Source of the DNA: Leptolinea sp. UBA5203 | Lineage (GTDB): Bacteria > Chloroflexota > Anaerolineae > Anaerolineales > Anaerolineaceae | DNA: 61,789 nucleotides | Assembly: GCA_002412765.1 (NCBI GenBank) | Contig: DHVR01000069.1 | Coordinates: 60,683 to 122,471 of the forward strand | Direction of reading: 5' to 3' | Shown here: piece by piece, positions 25,600-34,388 of the stretch | Layout of the letters: every line of letters starts with the position of its first letter | Position numbering within the stretch: the first letter of the stretch is position 1 | Translations under genes and position numbers: made by a program | The notes under the pieces: generated by a model | What the model saw: only the letters and a program-made list of their open reading frames with translations | Databases searched by the model: none | What the model was told of the DNA's origin: nothing

Positions 25600-26706
25600 A
25601 TGTCAGTAATTTATCCATTTTCTGCAATCGTTGGTCAGGAACAAATGCGGCGCGCTTTAATCCTGAATGCCGTTGATCCTCGTATCGGGGGGGTATTAAT
25701 TCGTGGAGAGCGGGGTACCGCAAAATCAACCGCAGCCCGAGCTTTAGCTGAACTACTTCCTGAAGTTGAAGTCGTCAAGGACTGCCGTTTTGGATGCGAC
25801 CCGTACAACCCCTCAGCCTGGTGTTCTGAATGTAAAGAAAGAGACCTTTCTGAGCATCCACTGCCAGTCAGCAAACGGCCCACCCCCTTTATCAATTTAC
25901 CGGTCTCCGCTACGGAAGACCGTGTGGTAGGCACCCTGGATATCGAGCGCGCCATCCAAAAAGGCGAGCGCCATTTTGAAGCTGGCGTCCTGGCTGCTGC
26001 CAATCGCGGTTTGTTGTACATCGATGAAGTCAATTTACTGGATGACCATGTGGTGGATATCCTGCTGGATTCCGCGGCCATGGGCATGAATATTATTGAA
26101 AGAGAAGGCATCTCCTTCAGCCATCCATCCCGTTTCATCCTGGTGGGCACCATGAATCCGGAGGAAGGCGATTTACGACCTCAATTATTGGACCGCTTCG
26201 CACTCTCCGTGGATATCAAGGGCATCCGTGATCCCCGCGATCGGGTGACCATCATGGAGCGTCATCTGGCATTTGAAGAAGACCCCCAGGCATTCCGCGA
26301 AGAATGGCTGACCCAGGAACAAGTTCTTGGCGCTAAAATTCTTGCCGCACGAAATTTGGTGGAGAAAGTTCAGCATACCAGCCGCGATTTGATCTCCATC
26401 GCCTCACTAACCTCATCGCTTAATTTGGAAGGCCATCGCTCGGATCTGGTGATTCTCAAAGCCGCCCGGGCTCAGGCCGCTTTTGAAGCACGAACCCGTA
26501 TGTCGGATTTGGATATTGCCATCGCCGCGGAATTAGCCCTGCCTCACCGCTTAAAACACGGCCCCTTCATGGAATCCGATATGACCGTGGAAGAATTGGC
26601 AGAACGTATTGAACAGTTACGCGGAGCTGTCAAAGCCAGTGAGAAAAATACCGACTCCAATGACCAGAATAAGGACGGCACTCCTGACGATAAAAAAAAA
26701 GCCTGA
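25600..26706 (+). CDS. Mg/Co-chelatase AAA+ subunit (BchI/ChlI type), zero-frame product
   Basis: 368 aa ending DDKKKA-stop. AAA+ ATPase of the metal chelatase that inserts Mg into protoporphyrin or Co into a corrin precursor. Walker A GERGTAKST (36-44), Walker B LLYIDEVNLLDDH, the BchI-specific Cys cluster (DCRFGCDPYNPSAWCSEC), sensor I VGTMNPEEGDLRPQLLDRF and a C-terminal helical lid. The last 30 residues are a charged tail ending at a run of nine A. The D-type coding region continues directly in the -1 frame, so this 368-aa protein is probably the small subunit made when ribosomes do not shift. Confidence 0.92.
   Translation: MSVIYPFSAIVGQEQMRRALILNAVDPRIGGVLIRGERGTAKSTAARALAELLPEVEVVKDCRFGCDPYNPSAWCSECKERDLSEHPLPVSKRPTPFINLPVSATEDRVVGTLDIERAIQKGERHFEAGVLAAANRGLLYIDEVNLLDDHVVDILLDSAAMGMNIIEREGISFSHPSRFILVGTMNPEEGDLRPQLLDRFALSVDIKGIRDPRDRVTIMERHLAFEEDPQAFREEWLTQEQVLGAKILAARNLVEKVQHTSRDLISIASLTSSLNLEGHRSDLVILKAARAQAAFEARTRMSDLDIAIAAELALPHRLKHGPFMESDMTVEELAERIEQLRGAVKASEKNTDSNDQNKDGTPDDKKKA
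26692..26700 (+). promoter_or_regulatory. A9 slippery site for a probable -1 ribosomal frameshift
   Basis: The zero-frame codons GAT AAA AAA AAA GCC TGA contain A AAA AAA in the phase needed for tandem -1 slippage. The -1 frame is opened by TAA at 26691-26693 and then runs to 27659. A Shine-Dalgarno-like AAGGA lies at 26671-26675. Confidence 0.65.
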
Positions 26707-27659
26707 CCGCCGATGAAAATCTGGATATCATTGCCAGCGCGGGTGAACCGCTTGGCGAGCAATCCGATGTATTTCAGAACCATAATGCAGTTTGGTGGGA
26801 AGGCGGCAAAGAAGCAAAAATCGGCGAGGTCTTTGAACCTCGTCGTTTAAATACCCCCCTCGATCAGATGATCCGCCGAAAAGCCGGACGCCGTTCCCGC
26901 ACTCGTACCAACCGCAAACGCGGCCGGTACATTCAGGCCCGTCCCGCGCTGGACAAAGTGGATGACCTTGCCTTTGATGCCACCCTGCGTGCCGCGGCTC
27001 CATTCCAATTGCAACGAAAAAATGAGAATTCCAACCTGGCCTTCTCCATCCATCGCGGCGATTTTATGAAAAAAATCCGCATGCGCCAGAGCGCCAACCT
27101 GATCCTCTTTCTGGTGGATGCCTCCTGGTCCATGGCGGTGGCCGAACGCATGGAAGCCACCAAAGGCGCCATCCTCTCCCTGCTGACGGATGCCTACCAA
27201 CGGCGTGACCGGGTGGGTTTGATCGTCTTCCAGAAGGATCGCTCCACCCTGGTGCTGCCCCCCACCAACTCCATCAAACTAGCCCAACGAGCCTTGAAAT
27301 ACATTCCCATCGGCGGTAGAACGCCACTATCCGCGGGTATAAAAATGGCCATGGATGTGTTGGAACGTGAGAAAATTCTGCATCCAGAAGTGGTTCCAAT
27401 GCTGATTGTTCTAACGGACGGCGCGGGGAATGTTTCCCTGGGGAATCTGCCTCCCATTGAGGAGACGCATCGTCTGGCGGCCATGGTGGCCAGCAAGAAT
27501 ATCCATAGTGTGGTCATTAACATGGAAGCCGTTGAATTCGATCAGGGTCTGGCAGTACAGTTGGCCGACCATCTTAACGCCCAATGTTATTCCCTGCGTG
27601 ATCTAAAAGCAGACCACCTGTATTCAACGATTAAATATGAAATCAATGCCCGCAAATAA
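26700..27659 (+). CDS. Chelatase D-type region (VWA domain), -1 frame continuation
   Basis: In the -1 frame the coding sequence resumes at base 26700 and reads SLTADENLDIIASAGEP onward for 319 codons. The first ATG in this frame is at 26868, but conserved D-subunit sequence begins earlier: GEVFEPRRL lies upstream of that ATG and KAGRRSRTRTNRKRGRY just after it. The C-terminal VWA domain carries an intact MIDAS: DASWS, Thr in GGRTPLS, and LTDGAGN. Read through the frameshift, the fusion would be about 686 aa, the size of a BchD/ChlD medium subunit with AAA+, linker and VWA domains. Separate initiation at 26868 is possible but would drop the conserved linker. Confidence 0.85.
   Translation, partial: SLTADENLDIIASAGEPLGEQSDVFQNHNAVWWEGGKEAKIGEVFEPRRLNTPLDQMIRRKAGRRSRTRTNRKRGRYIQARPALDKVDDLAFDATLRAAAPFQLQRKNENSNLAFSIHRGDFMKKIRMRQSANLILFLVDASWSMAVAERMEATKGAILSLLTDAYQRRDRVGLIVFQKDRSTLVLPPTNSIKLAQRALKYIPIGGRTPLSAGIKMAMDVLEREKILHPEVVPMLIVLTDGAGNVSLGNLPPIEETHRLAAMVASKNIHSVVINMEAVEFDQGLAVQLADHLNAQCYSLRDLKADHLYSTIKYEINARK
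26733..26756 (+). other. Stem-loop downstream of the frameshift site
   Basis: GCCA (26733-26736) pairs with TGGC (26753-26756), and GCGG (26739-26742) pairs with CCGC (26748-26751) around loop gtgaa. It lies 32 bases after the A run, farther than the usual 5-9 base spacer, so a stimulatory role is uncertain. Confidence 0.35.
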
Positions 27660-27701
27660 TGCATCCGGTCGAACGTCCCTTATTCCGGTTGCCTCTGCGG
27701 C

Positions 27702-27730
27702 TTGCATTCAATTCAGGCTGATGATAAGAT
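27702..27730 (+). promoter_or_regulatory. Promoter ahead of the M42 peptidase operon, near-leaderless
   Basis: TTGCAT (27702-27707), 17-base spacer, TGA-preceded TAAGAT (27725-27730). The start site would be near 27737, two or three bases before the ATG at 27740, and no Shine-Dalgarno is present. Confidence 0.6.
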
Positions 27731-27739
27731 GATTGCAAA

Positions 27740-28165
27740 ATGAAGAAGAAATCCCTCTCAAACAAACAACGCTTACACCGTTTTAGAGTTACCCTGGCAG
27801 TCATTATTGCTGCTACCATTCCCTGCTATTGTTCTGGATTAATCCTTTTAAAGTATTATCCACAGAATAGCAGTGGAACGCCCACGCCGACTGTGGAAGG
27901 AACAGCGCTCACCACTACCCTGACCCTGCCAACCCAAACGGTTTTCACACCTACCTTATCTTATTCACCTACAGCAACATTGACCCCCAAATGGACAGCT
28001 TCGATGACCTATACCCCATTTCTGTCCCCTACCGCCACCATCACCCCAACATCCACCCAAACACCCATACCGTCGGATACGGTTACAATTCCGAGCACAG
28101 CCATCCCCACGGAAGCCCTTACACTAACCCAACCTGTCAATTCCACCGAGGAGGTCACGCCCTAA
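27740..28165 (+). CDS. Small membrane protein with a Thr/Pro-rich tail
   Basis: 141 aa, no recognised family. A basic N-terminus and one membrane segment (about 17-38) are followed by about 95 residues made mostly of Thr, Pro and Ser with repeated TPT and TATLTP units, probably exposed outside the cell as a spacer or glycosylated stalk. It opens a run of plus-strand genes (three M42 peptidases, lipoprotein, small membrane protein) and is 18 bases from the first peptidase. The other small protein at 32824 has the same kind of tail. Confidence 0.65.
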   Translation: MKKKSLSNKQRLHRFRVTLAVIIAATIPCYCSGLILLKYYPQNSSGTPTPTVEGTALTTTLTLPTQTVFTPTLSYSPTATLTPKWTASMTYTPFLSPTATITPTSTQTPIPSDTVTIPSTAIPTEALTLTQPVNSTEEVTP

Positions 28166-28183
28166 GTAAGGCGAGGGAAAACT

Positions 28184-29251
28184 ATGAAAGATCTTAAACC
28201 ATTTCTAAAAGAGCTTCTCTCTTTACCAGGTTTAAGCGGTTATGAAAAACCGGTTCATGATGCTATTAAAAAAACCTGGACACCATTCGTTGATGAATGT
28301 TCCACCAGTCCTGTAGGTAGTCTGCATGCCCTAAAAGTAGGAGATCGGGAAGGGGACGCTCCCAATATTCTGATTGCAGTGCATATGGATGCCATCGGAC
28401 TCATTACCACCCGTATCGTGGATGGTTTTTTGCATGTCACCCAAATAGGCGGTGTGGATCCACGCATTCTGCCAGGGCAGCCTGTCATGGTGTATGGCAC
28501 GGAACCCATCCCTGGGGTGATCGTCCAACCTCCGGATTTCCTCTTGCCCGAAGTTCTGGCCGGAAAACCCGTACCGCTGGAAGAACTGCTTGTGGATACC
28601 GGTTTATTGCCGGAAGAAGTAGAGAAAAAGATAAAAGTCGGGGATATCATTTCCTTTGCCACGGAACCCCTGGACTTAAATGGGGACGTCATCGCCGGGC
28701 ATACCATGGATAACCGAGCTTCCGTGGCTGCTTTAACCTGGTGCCTATCCGAATTGCAGCATATGAAACATCATTGGAATGTGTGGGCAGTAGCCACCGT
28801 ACAGGAAGAAGTCACCATGGCCGGCGCCATCACCTCACCCTTCGGCATTCAGCCTGATATCGCTATCGCCGTAGATGTCACTTTCGCCAAAGGTCCTGGA
28901 GCCAGTTCGGATTTAGAGACGGTACCATTTGGTAAAGGTTTGGCCATCGCCAGCGGACCCAATCTGCACCCTAAAATCACCAAAGCCCTGAAACAACTGG
29001 CAGATGATCTGGATATTCCCTACAAAATGGAATATCTAGCCTCCCATTCCGGCACGGATGCCTACGGCATGCAAGTCGTCGGGGAAGGGTATCCATGCGG
29101 GTTACTGGGAATTCCTTTACGTTATATGCACACGCCCGTGGAAGCCGTAGCAATGAAGGATATCAAACGAACCGGTCACTTATTGGCGGAGTTTATTGCC
29201 CGATTGGAACCGGAATTCACTCAACAAATTAACTGGGAGGAAGAAGGATGA
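28184..29251 (+). CDS. M42-family metallopeptidase (first of three)
   Basis: 355 aa. M42 glutamyl aminopeptidase/endoglucanase family, usually a cytosolic dodecamer that trims peptides. Zinc and catalytic residues are in VHMDAIG, AGHTMDNRAS, VQEEVTMAGA, AVDVTF, SHSGTDAYG and YMHTPVE. A segment rich in Pro and Leu (about 110-140, PPDFLLPEVLAG) is longer than in the next two paralogues. The stop overlaps the next start by four bases (ATGA, 29248-29251). Confidence 0.92.
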   Translation: MKDLKPFLKELLSLPGLSGYEKPVHDAIKKTWTPFVDECSTSPVGSLHALKVGDREGDAPNILIAVHMDAIGLITTRIVDGFLHVTQIGGVDPRILPGQPVMVYGTEPIPGVIVQPPDFLLPEVLAGKPVPLEELLVDTGLLPEEVEKKIKVGDIISFATEPLDLNGDVIAGHTMDNRASVAALTWCLSELQHMKHHWNVWAVATVQEEVTMAGAITSPFGIQPDIAIAVDVTFAKGPGASSDLETVPFGKGLAIASGPNLHPKITKALKQLADDLDIPYKMEYLASHSGTDAYGMQVVGEGYPCGLLGIPLRYMHTPVEAVAMKDIKRTGHLLAEFIARLEPEFTQQINWEEEG

Positions 29252-30333
29252 AAGCCAGCAAAATGAAGCTTTCCAAATCCATCCAGATTCAGGATGAACA
29301 CCTCAAACTGATTGAAAAATTATCCAATGCCAACGGCATCGCCGGCCAGGAACAAGAAATCCGACAGATCATTCTGGAAGAAATCAAACCCTACGCCGAT
29401 GAGATCCATGTGGATGCCATGGGCAATGTATTAGCCATAAAAAAGTCCAAACAGCCTGGTGCGATGAAAATCATGGTTGCAGCCCACATGGATGAAGTTG
29501 GATTTTTGATTACCAAGGATGACGAGGACGGCCTTTATAATTTTGATATTGTCGGCGGTGTGGATAAACGCCAATTGATCGGTAAAACGGTTAGCATTGG
29601 CAAAAAACACATCACCGGCATCATCGGTGCCCGACCCATCCATCTCACCACCAGGGAAGAAAGAAAACAGGTCATTCCTCTCGATCAACTGCGCATGGAT
29701 ATAGGCATCGGCAAGAATGGGGATGTCCACCCTGGGGATATGGCCACCTTCGCAACTAAATTTCAAATTAACGGACCCTCCATCCGCGGCAAAGCCCTGG
29801 ATGATCGCCTGGGTGTGTTTAATTTGATCCAATGTTTAAAGCACGCCCCGGAGCATATTGAATTGCAGGCGGCTTTCACCGTTCAGGAAGAAATCGGCTT
29901 GCGCGGAGCTAAAACCGCCGCTTTCACCTTCAACCCGGACGTAGCTTTTGTTTTGGATGCAACACCCGCCAATGATTTACCCTCTCATGACGGCGAAGAA
30001 AACATTCAATACAATACCCGTGCAGGAGCTGGCCCAGCTATATATATTGCCGATTCCGCCACCCTCACGGACCCCCGCCTGATTGCATTTGTGATGGAAG
30101 TGGCTGAAGCCAATCAAATTCCATTCCAACTTCGACAACCCGGTGGCGGTGGAACCGATGCCGGTGCCATTCATAAATCCAGAGCTGGAATCCCTTCCTT
30201 GTCCTTGTCTGTGCCTACGCGATACATCCATACCGCCATCAGTTTCGCCCGCATTTCAGATTGGGAAGCTTCCCTAAACCTGATTCTGGCGGTTCTGAAC
30301 AATTGCACGCCTTCCATTCTCGACAGAAACTAA
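29248..30333 (+). CDS. M42-family metallopeptidase (second of three)
   Basis: 361 aa. All ligand motifs are present: AHMDEVG, KALDDRLGV, VQEEIGLRGAK, VLDATPAND, GGGGTDAGAIH, RYIHTAIS. The first 15 residues (KASKMKLSKSIQIQD) extend past the usual family start; ATG 29263 would remove five of them. Translationally coupled to the first peptidase and 28 bases from the third. Confidence 0.92.
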   Translation: MKASKMKLSKSIQIQDEHLKLIEKLSNANGIAGQEQEIRQIILEEIKPYADEIHVDAMGNVLAIKKSKQPGAMKIMVAAHMDEVGFLITKDDEDGLYNFDIVGGVDKRQLIGKTVSIGKKHITGIIGARPIHLTTREERKQVIPLDQLRMDIGIGKNGDVHPGDMATFATKFQINGPSIRGKALDDRLGVFNLIQCLKHAPEHIELQAAFTVQEEIGLRGAKTAAFTFNPDVAFVLDATPANDLPSHDGEENIQYNTRAGAGPAIYIADSATLTDPRLIAFVMEVAEANQIPFQLRQPGGGGTDAGAIHKSRAGIPSLSLSVPTRYIHTAISFARISDWEASLNLILAVLNNCTPSILDRN

Positions 30334-30361
30334 CCATCCGGTGATCCTGCAGGAGATAATG

Positions 30362-31363
30362 ATGAAAAATCTAATCAAGAAATTAGTTGAAACAACCAGC
30401 CCATCCGGTTACGAAGATAAAATCCGCAATGTGATCGTGGATGAGATTAAACCGTATGCCGATGATTTTCGTATTGATGCCATGGGCAACCTGATTGTCC
30501 GTAAAGGGTCAAAACAACCCGAGGGCATGAGTATCATGCTGGCAGCCCATATGGATGAGATTGGCATTATTATCACCCATATCGATGAGAACGGCTTCCT
30601 GCGTTTTACCAGCGTGGGCGGTGTTTTCCCAACCCACTGTATTGCCAGTCGCGTGGAATTCCTCAGCGGGGAGACGGGTGTCATTTATCATGATGCCATG
30701 GAGTCGCGCGAAAAACTTCCTCCGCTCAACAAAATGTACATTGATATCGGCGCCACCAGCAAAGAAACTTGCTCGGTAAAAGTGGGCGACATGGCCGTTT
30801 TCCAGCGTCCCTTTGTGGATCTGGGCGACCGTCTGGTATCCAAAGCCATGGATGATCGAATTGGTGTGGCTATTCAAATCGAGGTCCTTAAACAAATCAC
30901 GAACACGCCGCATGAAATTTTCTTTGTCTTCAGTGTGCAGGAAGAAGTGGGCACCCGGGGTGCCACAACCGCCGCTTACGGCATTGATCCGGAATTGGGT
31001 ATCGCCGTGGATATTACCTCGAGTGGCGATATGCCCAAATGTGCCCGCATGGCCATGAAACTGGGATCCGGTCCTGCCATTAAAGTCAAAGATTCCGGTA
31101 TGATTTCCGATCCACGTGTGGTCAAGAGCTTGGTGAAGACTGCTGAAGATGGAAAAATCCCCTATCAATTGGAAGTTTTGGAAGCAGGTTCCACGGATGC
31201 GAGAGCCATGCAAGTAGTGCGTTCCGGCATCCCTGTTTCCTGTGTTTCCATTGCCACCCGCTATGTTCACTCGCCATCCGAGATGATTGATTACAATGAT
31301 GCCTTGAATGCAGTAAAATTGCTGGTGAATTACCTTAGTAATCCGATACAATTGAGCTTATGA
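30362..31363 (+). CDS. M42-family metallopeptidase (third of three)
   Basis: 333 aa from ATG 30362, placed because CAGGAG lies 6 bases upstream (GTG 30341 is the longest alternative). Motifs: AHMDEIG, KAMDDRIGV, VQEEVGTRGA, AVDITSSGD, AGSTDARAM, RYVHSPSE. It resembles the second paralogue most (SGYEDKIRNVIVDEIKPYADD against GQEQEIRQIILEEIKPYADE), suggesting the pair arose by tandem duplication. The stop overlaps the following lipoprotein start (ATGA). Confidence 0.92.
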   Translation: MKNLIKKLVETTSPSGYEDKIRNVIVDEIKPYADDFRIDAMGNLIVRKGSKQPEGMSIMLAAHMDEIGIIITHIDENGFLRFTSVGGVFPTHCIASRVEFLSGETGVIYHDAMESREKLPPLNKMYIDIGATSKETCSVKVGDMAVFQRPFVDLGDRLVSKAMDDRIGVAIQIEVLKQITNTPHEIFFVFSVQEEVGTRGATTAAYGIDPELGIAVDITSSGDMPKCARMAMKLGSGPAIKVKDSGMISDPRVVKSLVKTAEDGKIPYQLEVLEAGSTDARAMQVVRSGIPVSCVSIATRYVHSPSEMIDYNDALNAVKLLVNYLSNPIQLSL

Positions 31364-32793
31364 GTAAACTGATCAAAACAAGCACTTCAGAAAAGAATCC
31401 CTGTCCTGCCGCCGGATCACCCCGCGCGGCAGGATTTATCCCGCACCGGCTAAGAAGCATAAAAACTTTCTTCTGGCTGATTAGTCTGCTGCTTTGTGTT
31501 TCATTATTTTCCGCATGCTCCTTTAATTTGGATACCATCCGCGGATTATTTCTTCAGGCAACCACAACCCCCGAACCCAAGCCCATCCTTACCCCAACTA
31601 TTTCCCCATCGGAACAAGCAGCCCTCGCCACGACCAATCCACATAGTATTGCAGAGATCACAACCCAGCATGTACTGACCCTCTGGATTCCCCCACAATT
31701 TGATCCCGAAAGTGGGACACCATCTGGTGAACTATTCAAGGACAGACTGGCATCCTTTGTGTCTGAATACCCCAATGTGCAAATCGATGTGCGCATCAAA
31801 GCGGTAAGTGGTCCAGGTGGTTTATTGGAATCGCTGACCACCACCAGTGCAGCAGCCCCGGATGCCCTGCCCACTTTGATTTTGTTGAATCGTTCCGGTA
31901 TGGAAACAGCGTCCCTCAAGGGCATGATCAGTCCTCTGGATGAGATCAGTGCAGCCATTGATAACCCGGATTGGTACGACTACGCCAGAGAATTAGCCAT
32001 CATTCAGGGCACTGTATATGGATTGCCCTTTACGGGGGATGCAGCCCTGCTGGTTTACCGGCCGTTCATTTTTTCAACCCCACCAAGCAGTTGGGCTACC
32101 ATCCAATCCATGCAAAAGCCCATCATCTTCCCGGCAGCAGATCCTGAAGGATTACTTACCCTTACGATGTACAAATCCCTGGGTGGCTCCATTCAGGATA
32201 CCCAGCTTCGCCCAATGTTGGAGATAGACCCATTAACCCAGGTATTTCAACTGTACGAAGATGGTGCACGCAATGCGGTATTCCCCATTTGGATCACCCA
32301 ATATCAAACCGATAGCCAGGCATGGCAAGCATATAGAGATCATACTGCCAATGCTGTAGTCACCTGGACATCACGCTATTTAAGTGAGCTTCCGGCAGAC
32401 TCCATCGCTATAGCCCTGCCTACGCTGGGAGAAGAAGCATATACGGTAGCGGATGGTTGGATGTGGGCTTTAGCCGATACAAATTCAGAGAGAAAAATTC
32501 TTGGCACTGCCCTTGCAGAATATCTGGTTGACGGGAATTTTCTGGCCCAATGGTCCCCACAAACGGCGTATCTGCCTGTTCGGCCAACTTCTTTGAGTGC
32601 CCAGACGAACCTGAATCTCAAGACATTGCTCAGTCAACTGGTCATCGCTGCTCATGTTCGTCCTGCTAATGATTTAACATCCACCATAGGACCCATCGTA
32701 CAGGAATCAGTAGCACGTTTAATCAAACGAGAGCTGAATTCCACAAATGCGGCCGCTGCCGCCGTTGAGAAATTGGTACTTCCAGAGCAATGA
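31360..32793 (+). CDS. Extracellular solute-binding lipoprotein (ABC type 1 family)
   Basis: 477 aa. A long basic N-terminus, a membrane signal at about 36-52 and lipobox FSAC. A TTTPEPKPILTPT linker comes before a two-lobed binding domain like sugar-binding family 1 (LTLWIPPQFDPESG, then LKGMISPLDEI, YGLPFTGDAALLVYR, and a C-terminal VADGWMWALADT). No permease or ATPase genes are nearby, so it either serves a transporter elsewhere or has another role. It is coupled to the third M42 peptidase, which hints at peptide rather than sugar use, but that is inference. Confidence 0.85.
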   Translation: MSKLIKTSTSEKNPCPAAGSPRAAGFIPHRLRSIKTFFWLISLLLCVSLFSACSFNLDTIRGLFLQATTTPEPKPILTPTISPSEQAALATTNPHSIAEITTQHVLTLWIPPQFDPESGTPSGELFKDRLASFVSEYPNVQIDVRIKAVSGPGGLLESLTTTSAAAPDALPTLILLNRSGMETASLKGMISPLDEISAAIDNPDWYDYARELAIIQGTVYGLPFTGDAALLVYRPFIFSTPPSSWATIQSMQKPIIFPAADPEGLLTLTMYKSLGGSIQDTQLRPMLEIDPLTQVFQLYEDGARNAVFPIWITQYQTDSQAWQAYRDHTANAVVTWTSRYLSELPADSIAIALPTLGEEAYTVADGWMWALADTNSERKILGTALAEYLVDGNFLAQWSPQTAYLPVRPTSLSAQTNLNLKTLLSQLVIAAHVRPANDLTSTIGPIVQESVARLIKRELNSTNAAAAAVEKLVLPEQ

Positions 32794-32823
32794 ATCCATT
32801 AAGACCTCGATAAGGGTATTTGA

Positions 32824-33201
32824 ATGAATTTCAAGAAAGGTATTTTAGATCCAAAACCGTTTTATCTCCTGATGCTATTGGGATTCATGCTGTGGGTTTC
32901 AAGCGCTGCCGCGCTTTCTCCAATTCAACAATTGCAGATCCAATCCACCCCTGTCCCAGTAACAGGTGAAGGGATCAGCGGCTCTGCCACTCCATTTATC
33001 GCCGAAACAGCAACCATTGAGCCAAGTCCGACGGAAATTGATACGCCTACTCCTACTCCTTTTCCGGATTGGGCCATGACTTCCAAAGACACCAACGGAT
33101 TATTGTTTGCGGGTATCTTGATCCTGCTAATCATCACCATCGGGACACTGGCAGCAGTAACCAAAAGAACCCCTGATCTGAATCATAAAAAAAATCGGTA
33201 A
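32824..33201 (+). CDS. Small secreted/membrane protein with Thr/Pro linker
   Basis: 125 aa, no recognised family. A signal-like hydrophobic segment (about 13-31, ending SSAAALS), a low-complexity stretch with TPTPTPFPD, and a C-terminal membrane helix (about 92-111) followed by a basic tail: the layout of a short surface protein held by its C-terminus. Last gene of the plus-strand run, 30 bases after the lipoprotein gene. Confidence 0.65.
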   Translation: MNFKKGILDPKPFYLLMLLGFMLWVSSAAALSPIQQLQIQSTPVPVTGEGISGSATPFIAETATIEPSPTEIDTPTPTPFPDWAMTSKDTNGLLFAGILILLIITIGTLAAVTKRTPDLNHKKNR

Positions 33202-33214
33202 TCCGATTTTTTTT
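33187..33214. terminator. Bidirectional terminator between converging genes
   Basis: Perfect 12-bp arms aaaaaaaatcgg (33187-33198) and ccgatttttttt (33203-33214), loop taat. It overlaps both the plus-strand stop codon and the last bases of the minus-strand M28 gene. Confidence 0.92.
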
Positions 33215-34388
33215 ATGACTGATTGTCCTCAAATTCATCCTCATAGAAAGCCAAAAAAAACTTAAGAAATCGAACCATGTATTCCAGGGATTCCGGATCA
33301 ATTGTATTCACCTGATCCAGCCGCGTATGATAATGTGGCCCAACGGCATCCCCGGAGCGCAGTTCCAACGAGGTTGACCGAATGCCGTGGCGAAGAAAAG
33401 CGGCAAAATCGCCACTGCGTACAGTATACCAGGCAGCGCGCGCATTGGTTTCAGCCTTCTGGATGACTTGATTTAACCGCTTATCGGTACGTAAAATGGA
33501 AAGCGTACCTTCTGCCGTCACATAATAGAGCTGCCTGCCCGTCCCCACCATATCCAAATTCAGAACCACATCATGCGCCGGGTCCAACGCTGCGGCAGCC
33601 TGCTGCGCTCCATGGAGCCCGGTCTCTTCAGCCCCGGTAAAAAGAAAGGCAACTTCATACGCTTTGGGAGATTTCTGCGAAGCTATCTTTGCCAGTTCCA
33701 GCGCCACCGCAACCCCAGAAGCATTGTCATTGGCGCCGGGAGCATATTCACCGGCTGCACCAAATTGATCCAGTAAATCCAGGCTGAACCATAAACCGCC
33801 CACAATTAATACCAAAACCTTGATACCTGTGTAGAGCGTTTCTGGCAGATTGACCCCCATCAAACAGGCAATGGCTAAAAGGCACAAAAAGATGGCAATC
33901 CGCTGGCCATAAAACAAACACTGATGATAGATCTTGATCCAGGCTGGTTGAGCGATACCGCTCATTTTACCGCTGTCCAGATGGGCGCAGAGGATCAAGC
34001 GGTCCTTCTTTTGCTGTTCCGGTAATACCGCAAACAGGTTTTCAGAAATCTGGGTTGGCTTGCGCTTTTGAATCGCCAGGCGGCTGAGCTGTGGCAGACA
34101 TAAATTTAGGAACGGCAATAGTAAGGCAGGAATGGGTGTAACCGGCAGTAAAAAACCCGCCGCGATCAGGAAGAGCGCTCCAAGCCCAAAAAATGGCGAA
34201 TAAAGCGCTTCCGGGGCAAAGGCCACTGGGGTGCGCGATACCTGATACCCAGCCGATTCCAATTTTCCGGTGAGGTAATCCATGGCCTGCTTTTCCTCAG
34301 GTGACCCTGCCGGCCGCGGCCCTATGGTTTCAGCCAGCATTCGGATCGTATCCAATGCCGGTGTTTGATCCTCTTCTACTCGTGTCAT
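33213..34388 (-). CDS. M28-family metallopeptidase with internal membrane segments
   Basis: 391 aa. Zinc aminopeptidase fold with CAHLDSG, GANDNASGV, TGAEETGLHG, LDMVGTG and HYHTRLD, all ligands present. Two hydrophobic blocks (about 65-98 and 163-200) are inserted in the N-terminal half between the first beta strands and the metal site, so the protein is anchored in the membrane. Start ATG 34388 overlaps the preceding gene stop (ATGA). Confidence 0.9.
   Translation of the reverse strand: MTRVEEDQTPALDTIRMLAETIGPRPAGSPEEKQAMDYLTGKLESAGYQVSRTPVAFAPEALYSPFFGLGALFLIAAGFLLPVTPIPALLLPFLNLCLPQLSRLAIQKRKPTQISENLFAVLPEQQKKDRLILCAHLDSGKMSGIAQPAWIKIYHQCLFYGQRIAIFLCLLAIACLMGVNLPETLYTGIKVLVLIVGGLWFSLDLLDQFGAAGEYAPGANDNASGVAVALELAKIASQKSPKAYEVAFLFTGAEETGLHGAQQAAAALDPAHDVVLNLDMVGTGRQLYYVTAEGTLSILRTDKRLNQVIQKAETNARAAWYTVRSGDFAAFLRHGIRSTSLELRSGDAVGPHYHTRLDQVNTIDPESLEYMVRFLKFFLAFYEDEFEDNQS

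Noticed and set aside
26713..26866. ATG at 26713 as a separate start for the chelatase D gene
   Set aside because: It is in the zero frame of the I gene, not in the D frame; the D frame has no ATG before 26868.
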